A DNA stretch of 64,000 nt from Caldilinea sp. CFX5 (lineage in GTDB: Bacteria; Chloroflexota; Anaerolineae; Caldilineales; Caldilineaceae): positions 47,371-111,370 of the forward strand of contig QWII01000022.1 in the NCBI GenBank assembly GCA_021405325.1, given 5' to 3'. A program made the position numbers and the translations under genes. This document shows, piece after piece, positions 17,345-26,620 of the stretch (position 1 is its first letter; each line of letters opens with the position of its first letter). The notes under the pieces were generated by a model. The model made no database searches, was not told the origin of the DNA, and saw only the letters and a list, made by a program, of their open reading frames with translations.

Positions 17345-20300
17345 CTACTCTACTTTCTGCACCCCTTCCAAACGTCGCATCGATTGGAGATCAGTCGCAC
17401 TCATCTGGCGCGCCGCTTGCCGCAAGCTTTGCGCCGCCACCACCTGACCGCCATCCCCACCGGCATCCCAGGTCACGACTTTGAAATTATCAAAATCGGC
17501 CAGCGCCTGTTCAAATTGTGAGGCCCAGTTGATCAATCCATAGTACCCGGTAGGCAAGGGTTGGTTATCCAGATAGGCGCCCAGATATTGCCCGTTGATA
17601 TAGATGCGGAAGAGGTCGCCGTCCCGTTCCAGGGTCAATTCATTCTGCGCCAGACCGGAATAGATCGCGTCATCATAGAGCCAGGCGGTATCATCAACCG
17701 TATTCCAGGTCAGGCCCAGCCAACCCTGGGCCTCCGTATACTTCGCTAGGGCATAGCTGCGTGTATCAGGGATGACCAGCAAGGCGTAAAAGCTACTAAA
17801 GTTGCCATCCTCACCCGCCAGGACGCCATAGGCCATCTGGTAGAAACTCTCTTCGCGGCGCATGGTGGCGGTAAAGCGACCATTGTGTTGGGCAGCCGCC
17901 GGTGAACGGAAGAGACAGTAGTAGTCGGCTTGGGCGGCAGTGCGATACTCGCCGGCGCCATACGCCGCCTGGCAGATCGTAATATCCCCTTCGGCCCAGC
18001 CGCTGCTGTTGTCGCTGTAGTTCTCCTGATAGACTGTTTCGACGCTGTTGATGACAAAGTCGTCAAAGTAGGCGGTGACATTGGCAAAATAGGGCGACCA
18101 ATTGGCCACACCCACATAGGAATGATTAGCAAAGGCGCTTGATACGACCGTGTCCACATAGAAGCCGTTGACAAAGAGATCGATCCGGTCGCCTTCGCGG
18201 CGTACACGGAGGCGATTGGCCGCGCTACCGGCGGCAATGGCGTCGCTGAACACAAAGGCGTTGTTGGCGTCGCCGGTCAGATAGCTCACCGTGCCCCGGT
18301 CATACTTCTCCAGCGCATAGGTTTGATCCAATGGATCCACCCAGAAGACATAGAACTGACTATTGGCCGAGATTGTCGGGTTGTTCAGGCCAAAGACCAG
18401 CCCATAGACACTGCCGTCATTGGCGGAACCCTTAAACGCCGTCACCGCGTAGAGACCGTTGACCGGCGCCTGTTGGGGCGCCGCGGCGAGACATTTCCAG
18501 TCGAGCACACCAACTTGCACGCCGTAGAGATCGCTCTGGTTATCGTTATTGCCGTCAACATAGCCGGAGGCGCACTGGCTGCCGCTACCGGTCGGCCAAC
18601 CGCTATTGGGATTGGTAAAGTCATCGGTAAAACGGTTTACCGTTGGCGTTCCCGTTGGCGTCGGCGTGGCGCCGGTGACCGGGGTGCGCGTCGGCGACGG
18701 CATGGGGGTGTTGGTTGGCGTGGCGGTGGCCGGCAGCGTTGGCAGGGCGGTGCCTTCCGGTGTCACAGGCGTGCTGGTTGCCGTCGCCGTCGCCGTGGCG
18801 GGGGGTATGGGCGTCACCGTCGGGACCTCTGTTTGCGTTGGGGTCGGCGTGGGGACGCCGGGTTGCAACCGTTGAATCACAGGCAAGTAAAGCCGTTGCG
18901 CGCCGGCCGGCGGCGTGTCCGCCACCACCGCGCGAAAAACACTGCGCCCATGCGTCGCAGCAAAGAGAAGATTGCCGCCACCATTAAAGGCCAGATCGAC
19001 CACCGCCACCGTCGGCATCCCATTGTTGAAGGGAAGCCACGAAACGCCATCGTCGATGCTGCGAAAGACGCCGGCATCGGTGCCGATGTAAATTGTCCCC
19101 GGCGCGCTGCGATCCAGCACTAGCGAAAGAGTTGGCACATCGGGTAAGTTGCCGCTAATGTCCTGCCAGGTGGCGCCGCCGTCGCTGGTTTTGAAAACAT
19201 GACCGGGAGTGCCAGGCGTATGGGTATTGAAGCCATTGAAGACGGCGTAGGCCAAGCGCGGGTTGTTGGGCGCCACGGCAAGCTCAGAAACAAAGCGATT
19301 GGGCAAGGGCGCCTTGGTGACATCCGTCCAGTTGGCGCCGCTGTTGGTTGTGACGGCAATGCTGCCGTCGGAAGCGCCGGCCCAAATGGTCTTGGGGTCA
19401 CCGGGCGCGACGGCGATGGTGGAAACTGAGCCTTGCCCCTGGCTCAAGTTGGGGCTGATGGCAACCCAGTTGTCACCGCGATCAGTGGTGCGGTAGACGC
19501 GATTGGTGCCAAGATAGAAAACGCCTGCTGTCGAAGGGTCAAAGGCAATGGGCATATAGAAGAGCGCACGGTCGCGCCGGTCAACGCCATTGGTCAGAAT
19601 CGGCCAGTAACCGGTCAGGGTCGGCCCCTGGTCATTGCGTTGAAACGAAATGCCAAAGCGGGTGCCAAACCAGATGCCGGGGTTGAAGGGATCGATAAGT
19701 GCGTTTCCCCCATCCCCTACATCAACCGCTGTCCAGGCCCGTGTGGCGCCGCCATCCAGGGTGAAGGCTTTGTTGTTGTCTTGCATGCCCCCCTGAATGA
19801 TCTGAGCATTTTGCGGGTTGACGGCAAAGCCGGTAAATTGCAGCGTCGCCAACCCCTCATTGCGCGCTTGCCAGGTGGCGCCGCCATCAGTGGACTGGAA
19901 GACGCCGCCGTCGTTGCCGGCCCAGATCACCTGTGGATTTTTAGGGTCAAAGGTGATGACGTGCATGTCGGGATGGAGCGAGGTGGTGGACGAGGTGTTG
20001 GGCGAAAGATCAGCCAGCGCCTGCCCATTGTTAGAGACACGCACAATGATCCGGTTGACCCGCTCCAATGTGTCGCCGCCGTCAACATAGTTGGCCATGC
20101 CGCCCAGTAGCACCTGATCCGGGTTGGTCGGATGGGCAGCAATCTCGTGGGAGTACCAACATTGCTGCCCACAGAAATTATAATTCTCGGCGCCGATGGT
20201 GACTTGCGCCCAGCTCTGGCCGCCATCGTTGCTACGGAAGAGGACGGCGCCATCGTAGCGTTCAGGGATGCCGACATGAATGCTGGCATAGACTACGCTC

Positions 20301-21508
20301 GGATTGCCGGCGCTGCTGTCCAGAACCACGCGTTGTACAAAAACTTGCTCGCGGCTGGGCAAACCGTTGGTGATCAACTGCCAGTCGACGCCGCCATTGG
20401 TGCTGCGCGCAATCCCATAGCCATCGAGACCGGCCAGGAGGGTCGGCGGATTGGTTTTCAAGAGCACCAGATCGGTCGCGCCCATACAACTGGGGTCATT
20501 GCAACTGATCAAGGCTTCCCAGCTTTGGCCGCCATTGGCTGATTTAAAAACGCCACGGGGCGGCAGCGTTGGGCCATCGACGCCAGTGCGCGTATTGGCG
20601 ACATAGATGGTTTCGGGATTGATGGCATCGACAATGATTTTGGCAATGCCGGTGCCGCCAAAGCGGTCGGCGCCCAGCACTGCCCAACTCTGGCCGCCAT
20701 TGGTCGATTTGAGCAAACCGGCGCCGTAATAGTTGTCGCCGCCCAGGGATGGTTCGCCTGTTCCGGCATAGACTACCTCAGGATTGTTGGGGTCGAGCGC
20801 CAGCGCGCCAATCGCCAGGGACGGTTGGTTGTCGGTGAGCGGCGTCCAACTGGCGCCGCCGTCGCTGCTTTTCCAAACACCGCCCTGGGCTGCGCCGACG
20901 TAAACCACATTGCTGTTGCGTGGATCAACGGCAATATCCAGCACCCGGCCGCTGACATCAATCTTTTGTTTACCCATAAGTGAGCCACGCATGGGCGCCG
21001 GGCCGATATTTTCCCAGCGGGGAAGTTCGGCGGCAGCCTGGACGTTGGTCAAGGCGCTGACCTGACCATAGATGGCGGCCATGCCGGCATCGGGTAACGT
21101 TTGCAACGGATAGGCGCGCTGCCAGGTGAAAAAATTCATGCGTTGCGCCGGACCGTCGCCCCAGCCGTTCAAGGCATCCGGGGCATTGATCAGGTAACGT
21201 TCGTTCCCCGGCGCTTCCACTTCGCCGGCTGCTAAGGGCTGACCCTCTTCGTTGATGTTCATCCGCAGGGTTGACCAGTCGACCTGCCAGGGGGCGCCGG
21301 CCGCTGTCCATGTGCGCCAGTTTGCTGCCGTCACCTCGACAGCCCTTTTGCCCACAACCGGCGCGGCGGGGATGGCGCCGAGGGCCGTGTGGCCAGCGCT
21401 CTGTTCACTAGTTCTCTGGTTGTTGCTACAGGCAATGCCGGCGCCAAGCGCCAGGATGAGTAGCAACAAACGGGTCACACCCGATGATTTGGTAAAGGTG
21501 TTGATCAT
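17345..21508 (-). CDS. Large BNR/sortilin-type beta-propeller lipoprotein
   Basis: This is a 1387-residue exported protein. The N terminus has a signal peptide with lipobox (LILALGAGIAC). Residues about 170-865 are repeats with the Asp-box/BNR pattern (SSDGGASWTPL, STNGGQSWAVL, TSDGGATWQDI, SIDDGVSWLPF), which build sialidase/Vps10-like propellers. RLYLPVIQRL and a Thr/Pro stalk (about 880-965) follow, then two related jelly-roll-like modules (about 968-1160 and 1165-1345), similar to those of the two proteins at 46154-49174. No catalytic sialidase residues are evident. It is probably a surface-binding protein. GGAGC precedes the ATG. Confidence 0.85.
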   Translation of the reverse strand: MINTFTKSSGVTRLLLLILALGAGIACSNNQRTSEQSAGHTALGAIPAAPVVGKRAVEVTAANWRTWTAAGAPWQVDWSTLRMNINEEGQPLAAGEVEAPGNERYLINAPDALNGWGDGPAQRMNFFTWQRAYPLQTLPDAGMAAIYGQVSALTNVQAAAELPRWENIGPAPMRGSLMGKQKIDVSGRVLDIAVDPRNSNVVYVGAAQGGVWKSSDGGASWTPLTDNQPSLAIGALALDPNNPEVVYAGTGEPSLGGDNYYGAGLLKSTNGGQSWAVLGADRFGGTGIAKIIVDAINPETIYVANTRTGVDGPTLPPRGVFKSANGGQSWEALISCNDPSCMGATDLVLLKTNPPTLLAGLDGYGIARSTNGGVDWQLITNGLPSREQVFVQRVVLDSSAGNPSVVYASIHVGIPERYDGAVLFRSNDGGQSWAQVTIGAENYNFCGQQCWYSHEIAAHPTNPDQVLLGGMANYVDGGDTLERVNRIIVRVSNNGQALADLSPNTSSTTSLHPDMHVITFDPKNPQVIWAGNDGGVFQSTDGGATWQARNEGLATLQFTGFAVNPQNAQIIQGGMQDNNKAFTLDGGATRAWTAVDVGDGGNALIDPFNPGIWFGTRFGISFQRNDQGPTLTGYWPILTNGVDRRDRALFYMPIAFDPSTAGVFYLGTNRVYRTTDRGDNWVAISPNLSQGQGSVSTIAVAPGDPKTIWAGASDGSIAVTTNSGANWTDVTKAPLPNRFVSELAVAPNNPRLAYAVFNGFNTHTPGTPGHVFKTSDGGATWQDISGNLPDVPTLSLVLDRSAPGTIYIGTDAGVFRSIDDGVSWLPFNNGMPTVAVVDLAFNGGGNLLFAATHGRSVFRAVVADTPPAGAQRLYLPVIQRLQPGVPTPTPTQTEVPTVTPIPPATATATATSTPVTPEGTALPTLPATATPTNTPMPSPTRTPVTGATPTPTGTPTVNRFTDDFTNPNSGWPTGSGSQCASGYVDGNNDNQSDLYGVQVGVLDWKCLAAAPQQAPVNGLYAVTAFKGSANDGSVYGLVFGLNNPTISANSQFYVFWVDPLDQTYALEKYDRGTVSYLTGDANNAFVFSDAIAAGSAANRLRVRREGDRIDLFVNGFYVDTVVSSAFANHSYVGVANWSPYFANVTAYFDDFVINSVETVYQENYSDNSSGWAEGDITICQAAYGAGEYRTAAQADYYCLFRSPAAAQHNGRFTATMRREESFYQMAYGVLAGEDGNFSSFYALLVIPDTRSYALAKYTEAQGWLGLTWNTVDDTAWLYDDAIYSGLAQNELTLERDGDLFRIYINGQYLGAYLDNQPLPTGYYGLINWASQFEQALADFDNFKVVTWDAGGDGGQVVAAQSLRQAARQMSATDLQSMRRLEGVQKVE

Positions 21509-21574
21509 TAATTGCTCCGTTTTCTCTGATAGCGGTGCAGCCTTGAACTTATGAAATTAATCATTAATTGCGGC

Positions 21575-21611
21575 AACGAGGAGTTCGCACGCCCCGTGCG
21601 AACTCCTCGTT
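21575..21611. terminator. Hairpin downstream of the alcohol dehydrogenase gene
   Basis: AACGAGGAGTTCGCAC (21575-21590) pairs perfectly with 21596-21611 around a 5-base loop. It follows the dehydrogenase stop on the reverse strand and precedes the BNR gene, so it probably ends the dehydrogenase transcript. Confidence 0.7.
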
Positions 21612-21654
21612 ACCAGATGATTAGTGATGGTAGTTGCCACGATTCCTGCGTCAG

Positions 21655-22704
21655 TTACCGCGTGGCTTGGTTTAACAAATGGACCTTGACGGCGCCCGAA
21701 CGTTTATCGGCGGCAATGGCAAAGGCTTGGGTGATCTCCTGCAAGGGCAGACGGTGGGTGACGATCTTGGTGACATCGACCTTGCCGTTGGCAATCAGGT
21801 CAATCGCCATTTGAAAGTCGGTGTGTAGACCGCTGTAGCCGTAACAGTTAGCGCCGGTGATCATCACTTCCGGCCAGACCACCCGGCTCAAATCCACCGT
21901 GAGCGGTTTGTGATAACCGGCCACCAGCACGACGGTTCCGCGGCGGCGTGCAATCGCCAGGGCGTCATCGAAATCTTTGGCCCCGCCGACCGTCTCAATA
22001 ACCACTTCCATGCCGAACCCGCCGGTCAATTCTTTGACAACGGTGCGCAGATCCTGCTGTGTCACATCCACCACATGATCGGCGCCTAATGCTCGCGCCA
22101 CCGCCGCCTGTTGCGGGTACTTGACCGTGATCAAGGTCTCCTTGACCCCATTGGCTTTGGCGACGGCCATACAGAGCAAACCGATCGTGCCGCCACCGAT
22201 GATCGCCACCCGATCCTGATAGGTGGCGCGGGCTTGGGCCAGGGCGCGCACACCGACGGCCAGCGGCTCGACTAACGCCCCTTCTTCGTCGCTCATATTG
22301 TCCGGGATTTTGAAGAGACCGGAGGCGTGAGCAGTGGTATATTCGGCAAAGCCGCCATGCTGCTCATGGGAAACGCCCTTCCGGTTGACACAATGGTTAT
22401 AGTGGCCGGTGCGGCAATAAAGACACTCGCCACAGTGAGAAAAGCATTCAATGACCACGCGGTCGCCCGGCGCCACGTTGGTGACGCCTTCGCCGACGGC
22501 TGTCACCACGCCGCAGGTTTCATGGCCGTGGGCAAAGGTGTGCGATTGGCTCCAGTGACCGAAGTAGCTATGGAGATCGCTGCCACAAATGCCGGCTTGT
22601 CGCACGGTGACGACGGCGTAGCCGGGTGGCGGGGGTTGCTGTTCGACCTCCCGCAGCGTAATTTGACCGACGCCGGCAAAGATGCCGGCTTGCATGGTTG
22701 TCAT
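21655..22704 (-). CDS. Zinc-dependent medium-chain alcohol dehydrogenase
   Basis: This 349-residue MDR-family dehydrogenase has the catalytic zinc ligands Cys40 (AGICGSDLHSY) and His61-Glu62 (AHGHETCGVV). The structural-zinc cysteines lie in HCGECLYCRTGHYNHC (about residues 90-105), and the NAD-binding motif is VAIIGGGTIGLLCMAVAK. It resembles threonine/sorbitol dehydrogenases and probably oxidises a polyol or amino alcohol. The reading frame continues upstream to 22743, but the ATG at 22704 has GAGGAGAAC before it. It is divergent from the antitoxin gene at 22768. Confidence 0.9.
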   Translation of the reverse strand: MTTMQAGIFAGVGQITLREVEQQPPPPGYAVVTVRQAGICGSDLHSYFGHWSQSHTFAHGHETCGVVTAVGEGVTNVAPGDRVVIECFSHCGECLYCRTGHYNHCVNRKGVSHEQHGGFAEYTTAHASGLFKIPDNMSDEEGALVEPLAVGVRALAQARATYQDRVAIIGGGTIGLLCMAVAKANGVKETLITVKYPQQAAVARALGADHVVDVTQQDLRTVVKELTGGFGMEVVIETVGGAKDFDDALAIARRRGTVVLVAGYHKPLTVDLSRVVWPEVMITGANCYGYSGLHTDFQMAIDLIANGKVDVTKIVTHRLPLQEITQAFAIAADKRSGAVKVHLLNQATR

Positions 22705-22767
22705 TGGGTTCTCCTCGTAAATGATGTATAATACAACTCTCAACTTTTATCAGAAAGGAAGCATAAG

Positions 22768-23163
22768 ATGGATGCTTATGAATTCTCAACGCAAGTCACT
22801 GGTGCCGGTTATGTTGCCATCCCAGCAGAGTATATCGATCAGATTCCGCAAGGGACCGACGTGCGCGTCCTAATTTTGGTGCATGAACCTAAAATGCCGA
22901 CCAATGGTCGAAACGGGCATGTTGATAACATCTCTGCACTAGAAGCGTTGATTGCAGAGATCAAAAGTAAACCCTCAAAACCTGAACATATTCATCCGCC
23001 TAGTGGGAAGTTGGCCGAGCATCTAGCAAATCCTGTCAACGAACCTGACCCAGATTTCGATCCTACAGAATGGGATCGCGAATGGGCAGAGATTGAAGCA
23101 AAAATGAAAGCTGCAAGTCTTACCCATTACGAATCACTTTGCGTCAACAGGGTAGACAATTAG
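22768..23163 (+). CDS. Antitoxin-like protein next to a toxin remnant
   Basis: This 131-residue protein begins like a short AbrB-type module (TQVTGAGYVAIPAEYIDQIP, then TDVRVLILV). A linker and an acidic segment, FDPTEWDREWAEIEAKMKA, follow; this tail is typical of antitoxins paired with PIN-domain toxins. The last ~15 residues (HYESLCVNRVDN region) are probably not original: the frame runs into the remains of the toxin gene, suggesting that a deletion created the present C terminus. An RBS (AAAGGAAG) precedes the ATG. Function as an orphan antitoxin is inferred. Confidence 0.6.
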   Translation: MDAYEFSTQVTGAGYVAIPAEYIDQIPQGTDVRVLILVHEPKMPTNGRNGHVDNISALEALIAEIKSKPSKPEHIHPPSGKLAEHLANPVNEPDPDFDPTEWDREWAEIEAKMKAASLTHYESLCVNRVDN

Positions 23164-23282
23164 AAGCGATTGACTCAATGTTAGCAATCATTGCCCTTGG
23201 TAATAGCCTGACGTTATTGACTACCGATAAAGATTTTCAAGCCATACCAAGTCTCAAACAGGAGAACTGGCTTGTGCGATAA
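23121..23282 (+). pseudogene. C-terminal remnant of a VapC-like PIN toxin
   Basis: In the frame of 23121-23282, the translation reads LRQQGRQLEAIDSMLAIIAL, followed by TLLTTDKDFQAI and a terminal ENW motif before a TAA stop. This is the C-terminal third of a PIN-domain ribonuclease (the conserved 'D..IAA.AL...LTLLT.D..DF..I' pattern). The N-terminal two thirds, including the first acidic active-site residues, are absent. The remnant overlaps the end of the antitoxin-like gene in another frame and touches the convergent aminotransferase stop. It is a broken toxin gene. Confidence 0.75.
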
Positions 23283-24593
23283 TTAGGTTGAGAATTCCTC
23301 TTTCACCACCGCCAATGCTCCCTCTGCCGCTGCCAGGACGCGATCCATTTCTGCTTCGGCATGGGCCGCTGAAAAGCCATGATGGGGTGACGGATGAAAG
23401 TAGACGCCCCGTTCGATACACCCTTTGATAAAGCTCAACTCCATTGCCCGGTTTTTCTGGGCTGCTTGCCGGTAGTTGGTCACTTCTTCCTGTACACCAA
23501 AGTAGAGACCGAAGCGGGGGCCAAGATGTTGTACGCGCAACGGCACGCCGCTTCGATCAATCACTGCTTGCAAGCCTGAGTAAAAATATTCGCCAACGGC
23601 ATCAAGCCGTTCATAGAAACCGGGGCTGCTATAGGCGGCCAACGCGGCGCCAGCAGCCAGAACGCTGGTGAGATGAGCCAGGTAGGTGCCGCTCATTTCG
23701 CTGGTTCCCACCGGCTTCAAGTGTTGCATTACCGTGCGTTTGCCGGCAATGGCGCTGATTGGCATCCCCGCGCCCAATGCCTTGCCCAACACACAGAGAT
23801 CGGGCGTCACGGCCAGGTATTCTTGCGCGCCGCCGGGGGCCATGCGAAAGGCGGTCAACACTTCGTCAAAAAAGAGCAACGCACCGTAGCGATCACAGAG
23901 TTCACGACAGCGCTGGACAAAACCGGGTTGCGGCAGGATGCACCCCTGGTCATAGTTGATCGGTTCCATCACCAGCGCCGCCACCTCTTTGCCATGCAGG
24001 GCAAAGGCGATCTCCAAGTTCTCGACATCGTTGAACGGCACAATGAGCAGTGCGTCACCATGATGAACCGGCATCCCCGTGGATTCAGGGTAGGCGCTCG
24101 GCGCATCAACCGGGCCGGCGGCGGATAAAGGCGGCGAAACGCTGTAGTTAAGGGCATCGCTATAGCCATGAAAGTGCCCTTCAAACTTGATGATCTTCTC
24201 GCGACCAGTGGCTGTGCGCGCCAGCCGCAGCGCGTGCATCACCGTCTCAGTGCCGGAACCGGCAAAGCGCACCATCTCGGCGCAAGGCACCAGTTTACAG
24301 ATGCGCTGAGCCAGGGCCGTCTGGTGTTCATTTTCATAGGAGCAGATGATCCCCATTTCCAGCGCCTGGGCGACGGCGGCTTTGAGTTGCGGGTGGTTAT
24401 GACCCAGCAATGACGCGCCGTGCGACATACACATATCGACATATTGCTTGCCGTCCAAATCATAAACATACGGCCCTTCGCCACGCGCCACATAAAAGGG
24501 GCGACCAATGGCACGATTCACACGGAAAGAAGCCGTGACGCCGCCGGGTAAAACTTGTTGGGCGGCTGTGTAGAGGCTTTCGGCACTGTTCAT
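23283..24593 (-). CDS. Class III PLP-dependent aminotransferase, HemL-like
   Basis: This 436-residue fold-type I PLP enzyme is close to glutamate-1-semialdehyde aminomutase. Motifs include GGVTASFRVN, RFAGSGTETVMHALRLAR (cofactor phosphate region), LLFFDEVLTAFRM (PLP-ring Asp243) and the Schiff-base Lys271 in LGKALGAGMPISAIAGK. It is probably not the haem-pathway HemL, because its neighbour 20 bases upstream is an indoleamine-dioxygenase-like gene; a role in amino-acid or aromatic metabolism is more likely, by inference. GAGGAGAC precedes the ATG. Confidence 0.85.
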   Translation of the reverse strand: MNSAESLYTAAQQVLPGGVTASFRVNRAIGRPFYVARGEGPYVYDLDGKQYVDMCMSHGASLLGHNHPQLKAAVAQALEMGIICSYENEHQTALAQRICKLVPCAEMVRFAGSGTETVMHALRLARTATGREKIIKFEGHFHGYSDALNYSVSPPLSAAGPVDAPSAYPESTGMPVHHGDALLIVPFNDVENLEIAFALHGKEVAALVMEPINYDQGCILPQPGFVQRCRELCDRYGALLFFDEVLTAFRMAPGGAQEYLAVTPDLCVLGKALGAGMPISAIAGKRTVMQHLKPVGTSEMSGTYLAHLTSVLAAGAALAAYSSPGFYERLDAVGEYFYSGLQAVIDRSGVPLRVQHLGPRFGLYFGVQEEVTNYRQAAQKNRAMELSFIKGCIERGVYFHPSPHHGFSAAHAEAEMDRVLAAAEGALAVVKEEFST

Positions 24594-24612
24594 GCGCTGT
24601 CTCCTCGTTGGA

Positions 24613-25761
24613 TTAGAGTAAATGATTCTTGGTCTCTTGGATGTGTTTTTTCAGGTAAACCGTAAAGGGGGTGCCGCCGGTGCCGACTTCGCCCTGTTGC
24701 GCGCCTTGGGCCGGCTTGATGATGTAGAGCGCCGCATACTCGATATGCAACTGGCGGAATTGTTGGAGCTTTTCGATGCAGCCATTGTAGGTGTCGCGGA
24801 GGGAAGGTTTGGTCGCCTTGCGTTCGGCAACGTAAGCGCGCACCGAAGGGCCTTGTTCCAGCAATTCGATAAACGCCCGATCCTGCACCGGCATATAGTC
24901 GCGCATCTCCATGAGATAGGCGCGCATGGCGTCAAATTCATGGTCGATCCCCAGCACGGCATCGAAGGCATAGATGACGCTGCTCTGCGCACCCGTTTCG
25001 CCGCGGAATTGTTGGGGCTGGTCGCCAAACTCAGGGACGCCGCTGTAGATCATCCCGCCGGGGAGTTGAGGGTTGTCCTTCCAACCAAAGATCCAGGGGC
25101 GGACGCGATGGTAGTAGATGTGGGGATCACACCGTTCCGGCATCCGTGACAGGAGATCGTGTAGCGTCTGGAGGGTGGCGGCAATTTCGTTTAGATAGCC
25201 TTCCAGGGCAGTTGTATCGTCCTGCTCAATCGCCCTTTGCGCCGGCAGCAATACCGCCAGTCCGCTCCCCGCTGCCGCTTCGATGTTGATATGTACGGTT
25301 GTAAACCACTCTTCATCCATGCCGCCGAGGAAATTTTGGATCAGGGTCAGGTTGCCCAAGGCTAGCGGCCCAGCCGGGTCGATCCGCTGCCAGTTGTAGA
25401 GGGCATGGGAGGCATAAGTGAGCATTGGCGGCCGGCCCAACCGTTTGGCAACGGCTACCCAGCCCCGTGCCAGATTCGCCGGCAGTTGGCGCGCCACCGG
25501 TTGATCGGGGGCAAAGACATAGCTGTTGGCGAGAAAGGAGAGCAAGGTCATGGATCGTTCTAATTCACGCGTCGTTTGCAGGGTTTCAGCGGGAAAAGGC
25601 GGTAGTCCATCAACAGTCGAACGTAAATAGTGGCTCAAGTTGAGTTTGGGCAAGGCGCGCCCTACCTCTTCCCAGGCGTCAAACGCTGCGGGGAGACGCA
25701 CCAGAGGATCGACCAGCGGAAGAAATCCTCGTGTGAAATCGCGAAAGAGTTGATCATTCAT
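24613..25761 (-). CDS. Indoleamine 2,3-dioxygenase family haem protein
   Basis: This protein of about 382 residues fits the indoleamine 2,3-dioxygenase family, which opens the tryptophan indole ring to N-formylkynurenine. Conserved stretches are RPPMLTYASHALYNW, NFLGGMDEEWFTTVHINIEA, YYHRVRPWIFGW, FRGETGAQSSVI and the C-terminal GTGGTPFTVYLKKHIQET. The proximal haem ligand is probably the His in FRQLHIEYAALYI (residue 342 if counted from the ATG at 25770). I prefer the ATG at 25761, which lies 11 bases after AGAAG. The gene is co-directional with, and 20 bases ahead of, the class III aminotransferase. Confidence 0.88.
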   Translation of the reverse strand: MNDQLFRDFTRGFLPLVDPLVRLPAAFDAWEEVGRALPKLNLSHYLRSTVDGLPPFPAETLQTTRELERSMTLLSFLANSYVFAPDQPVARQLPANLARGWVAVAKRLGRPPMLTYASHALYNWQRIDPAGPLALGNLTLIQNFLGGMDEEWFTTVHINIEAAAGSGLAVLLPAQRAIEQDDTTALEGYLNEIAATLQTLHDLLSRMPERCDPHIYYHRVRPWIFGWKDNPQLPGGMIYSGVPEFGDQPQQFRGETGAQSSVIYAFDAVLGIDHEFDAMRAYLMEMRDYMPVQDRAFIELLEQGPSVRAYVAERKATKPSLRDTYNGCIEKLQQFRQLHIEYAALYIIKPAQGAQQGEVGTGGTPFTVYLKKHIQETKNHLL

Positions 25762-25796
25762 GCGTGGCATATCTTCTGGATTATATTCAACGTATG

Positions 25797-26528
25797 TTAC
25801 TCCTGCAATCTTTGCACAAAAGCCGCATGTTCCGGTGTTGCCAATCCCTGTTGCAGCAGCGCAAGCACACCGGCCATATCGCCTTGCCAGAACAAACCAG
25901 GGTGCAAGTGTAGCCCCGGTAGCACAAAGCTGCGTAAAATGCCTTGTTCATCCGGCTGGATTTCTTCCGCTTCGCCTGTCCGCCAGCTAAACCAGCGCAC
26001 TTCCCGTTCATGGGTCAGCAGCACCAAGTACTCTTGCACGCCATTCCGACGGTACGCCCTTAATTTATCGCCAAGATCAATCGATGCACTGCTATCGGTC
26101 ACTTCAACAATCAACTCCGGCGCGCCTGCCAGATAATCTTCAGCGTTGATATAGGCGTTACCCCCTTCGATCCAAACGGCAACATCGGGTTGTGGTTCAT
26201 TATCCAGATCGAGACGCAGGGTGCTATTGTCACTAACTTCTGTCTTCGGTGTAGCGGCACAGTAGACGCCAAGCCAACCAATAATATCACTATGCGGCAC
26301 ACCATGACTGCGGACGCGGGCAGGTGAAGCGATGTAGACAACCCCTTCGATCAGTTCGGCTTTTTTGATTTCAGGGTGAGCTTCATAACGACGCTCAAAT
26401 TCGGCGCGACTGAGACGATCACCATTTTCCAAGGGTGGAATGGCGCTCGTGATGGTTGGCGGCTGAGCGCGCGGCTTGACCACGGGAGGCGCTGGTTGTC
26501 GCGCTTCTGTTTTGGTAAGGATGGTCAT
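25797..26528 (-). CDS. Uma2-family putative endonuclease
   Basis: This 243-residue protein has a Pro-rich N terminus and a Uma2/DUF820 PD-(D/E)XK-type domain. The core is AELIEGVVYIASPARVRSHG, then PQPDVAVWIEGG (the PD motif), APELIVEVTDSSAS (the E-x-E strand) and YRRNGVQEYLVL. Uma2 proteins are strongly amplified in cyanobacteria and Chloroflexota; their biological role is unknown. The ATG at 26528 is chosen because AAGGGAAAG precedes it; the frame is open to 26588. It is co-directional with the dioxygenase-aminotransferase pair, about 35 bases upstream. Confidence 0.85.
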   Translation of the reverse strand: MTILTKTEARQPAPPVVKPRAQPPTITSAIPPLENGDRLSRAEFERRYEAHPEIKKAELIEGVVYIASPARVRSHGVPHSDIIGWLGVYCAATPKTEVSDNSTLRLDLDNEPQPDVAVWIEGGNAYINAEDYLAGAPELIVEVTDSSASIDLGDKLRAYRRNGVQEYLVLLTHEREVRWFSWRTGEAEEIQPDEQGILRSFVLPGLHLHPGLFWQGDMAGVLALLQQGLATPEHAAFVQRLQE

Positions 26529-26620
26529 GGCTTTGCTTTCCCTTGAGCATAAGCGATCCGGGACGGTGTTCTTGTGCGATTCTAGCACAGGTGCAGTGAC
26601 TTGCCCAAACCCAAATTTGG

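Noticed and set aside
23283..24593. Calling the class III aminotransferase hemL
   Set aside because: The fold and PLP motifs fit, but the neighbours do not include haem genes and the closest partner is a dioxygenase, so the symbol would overstate the evidence.
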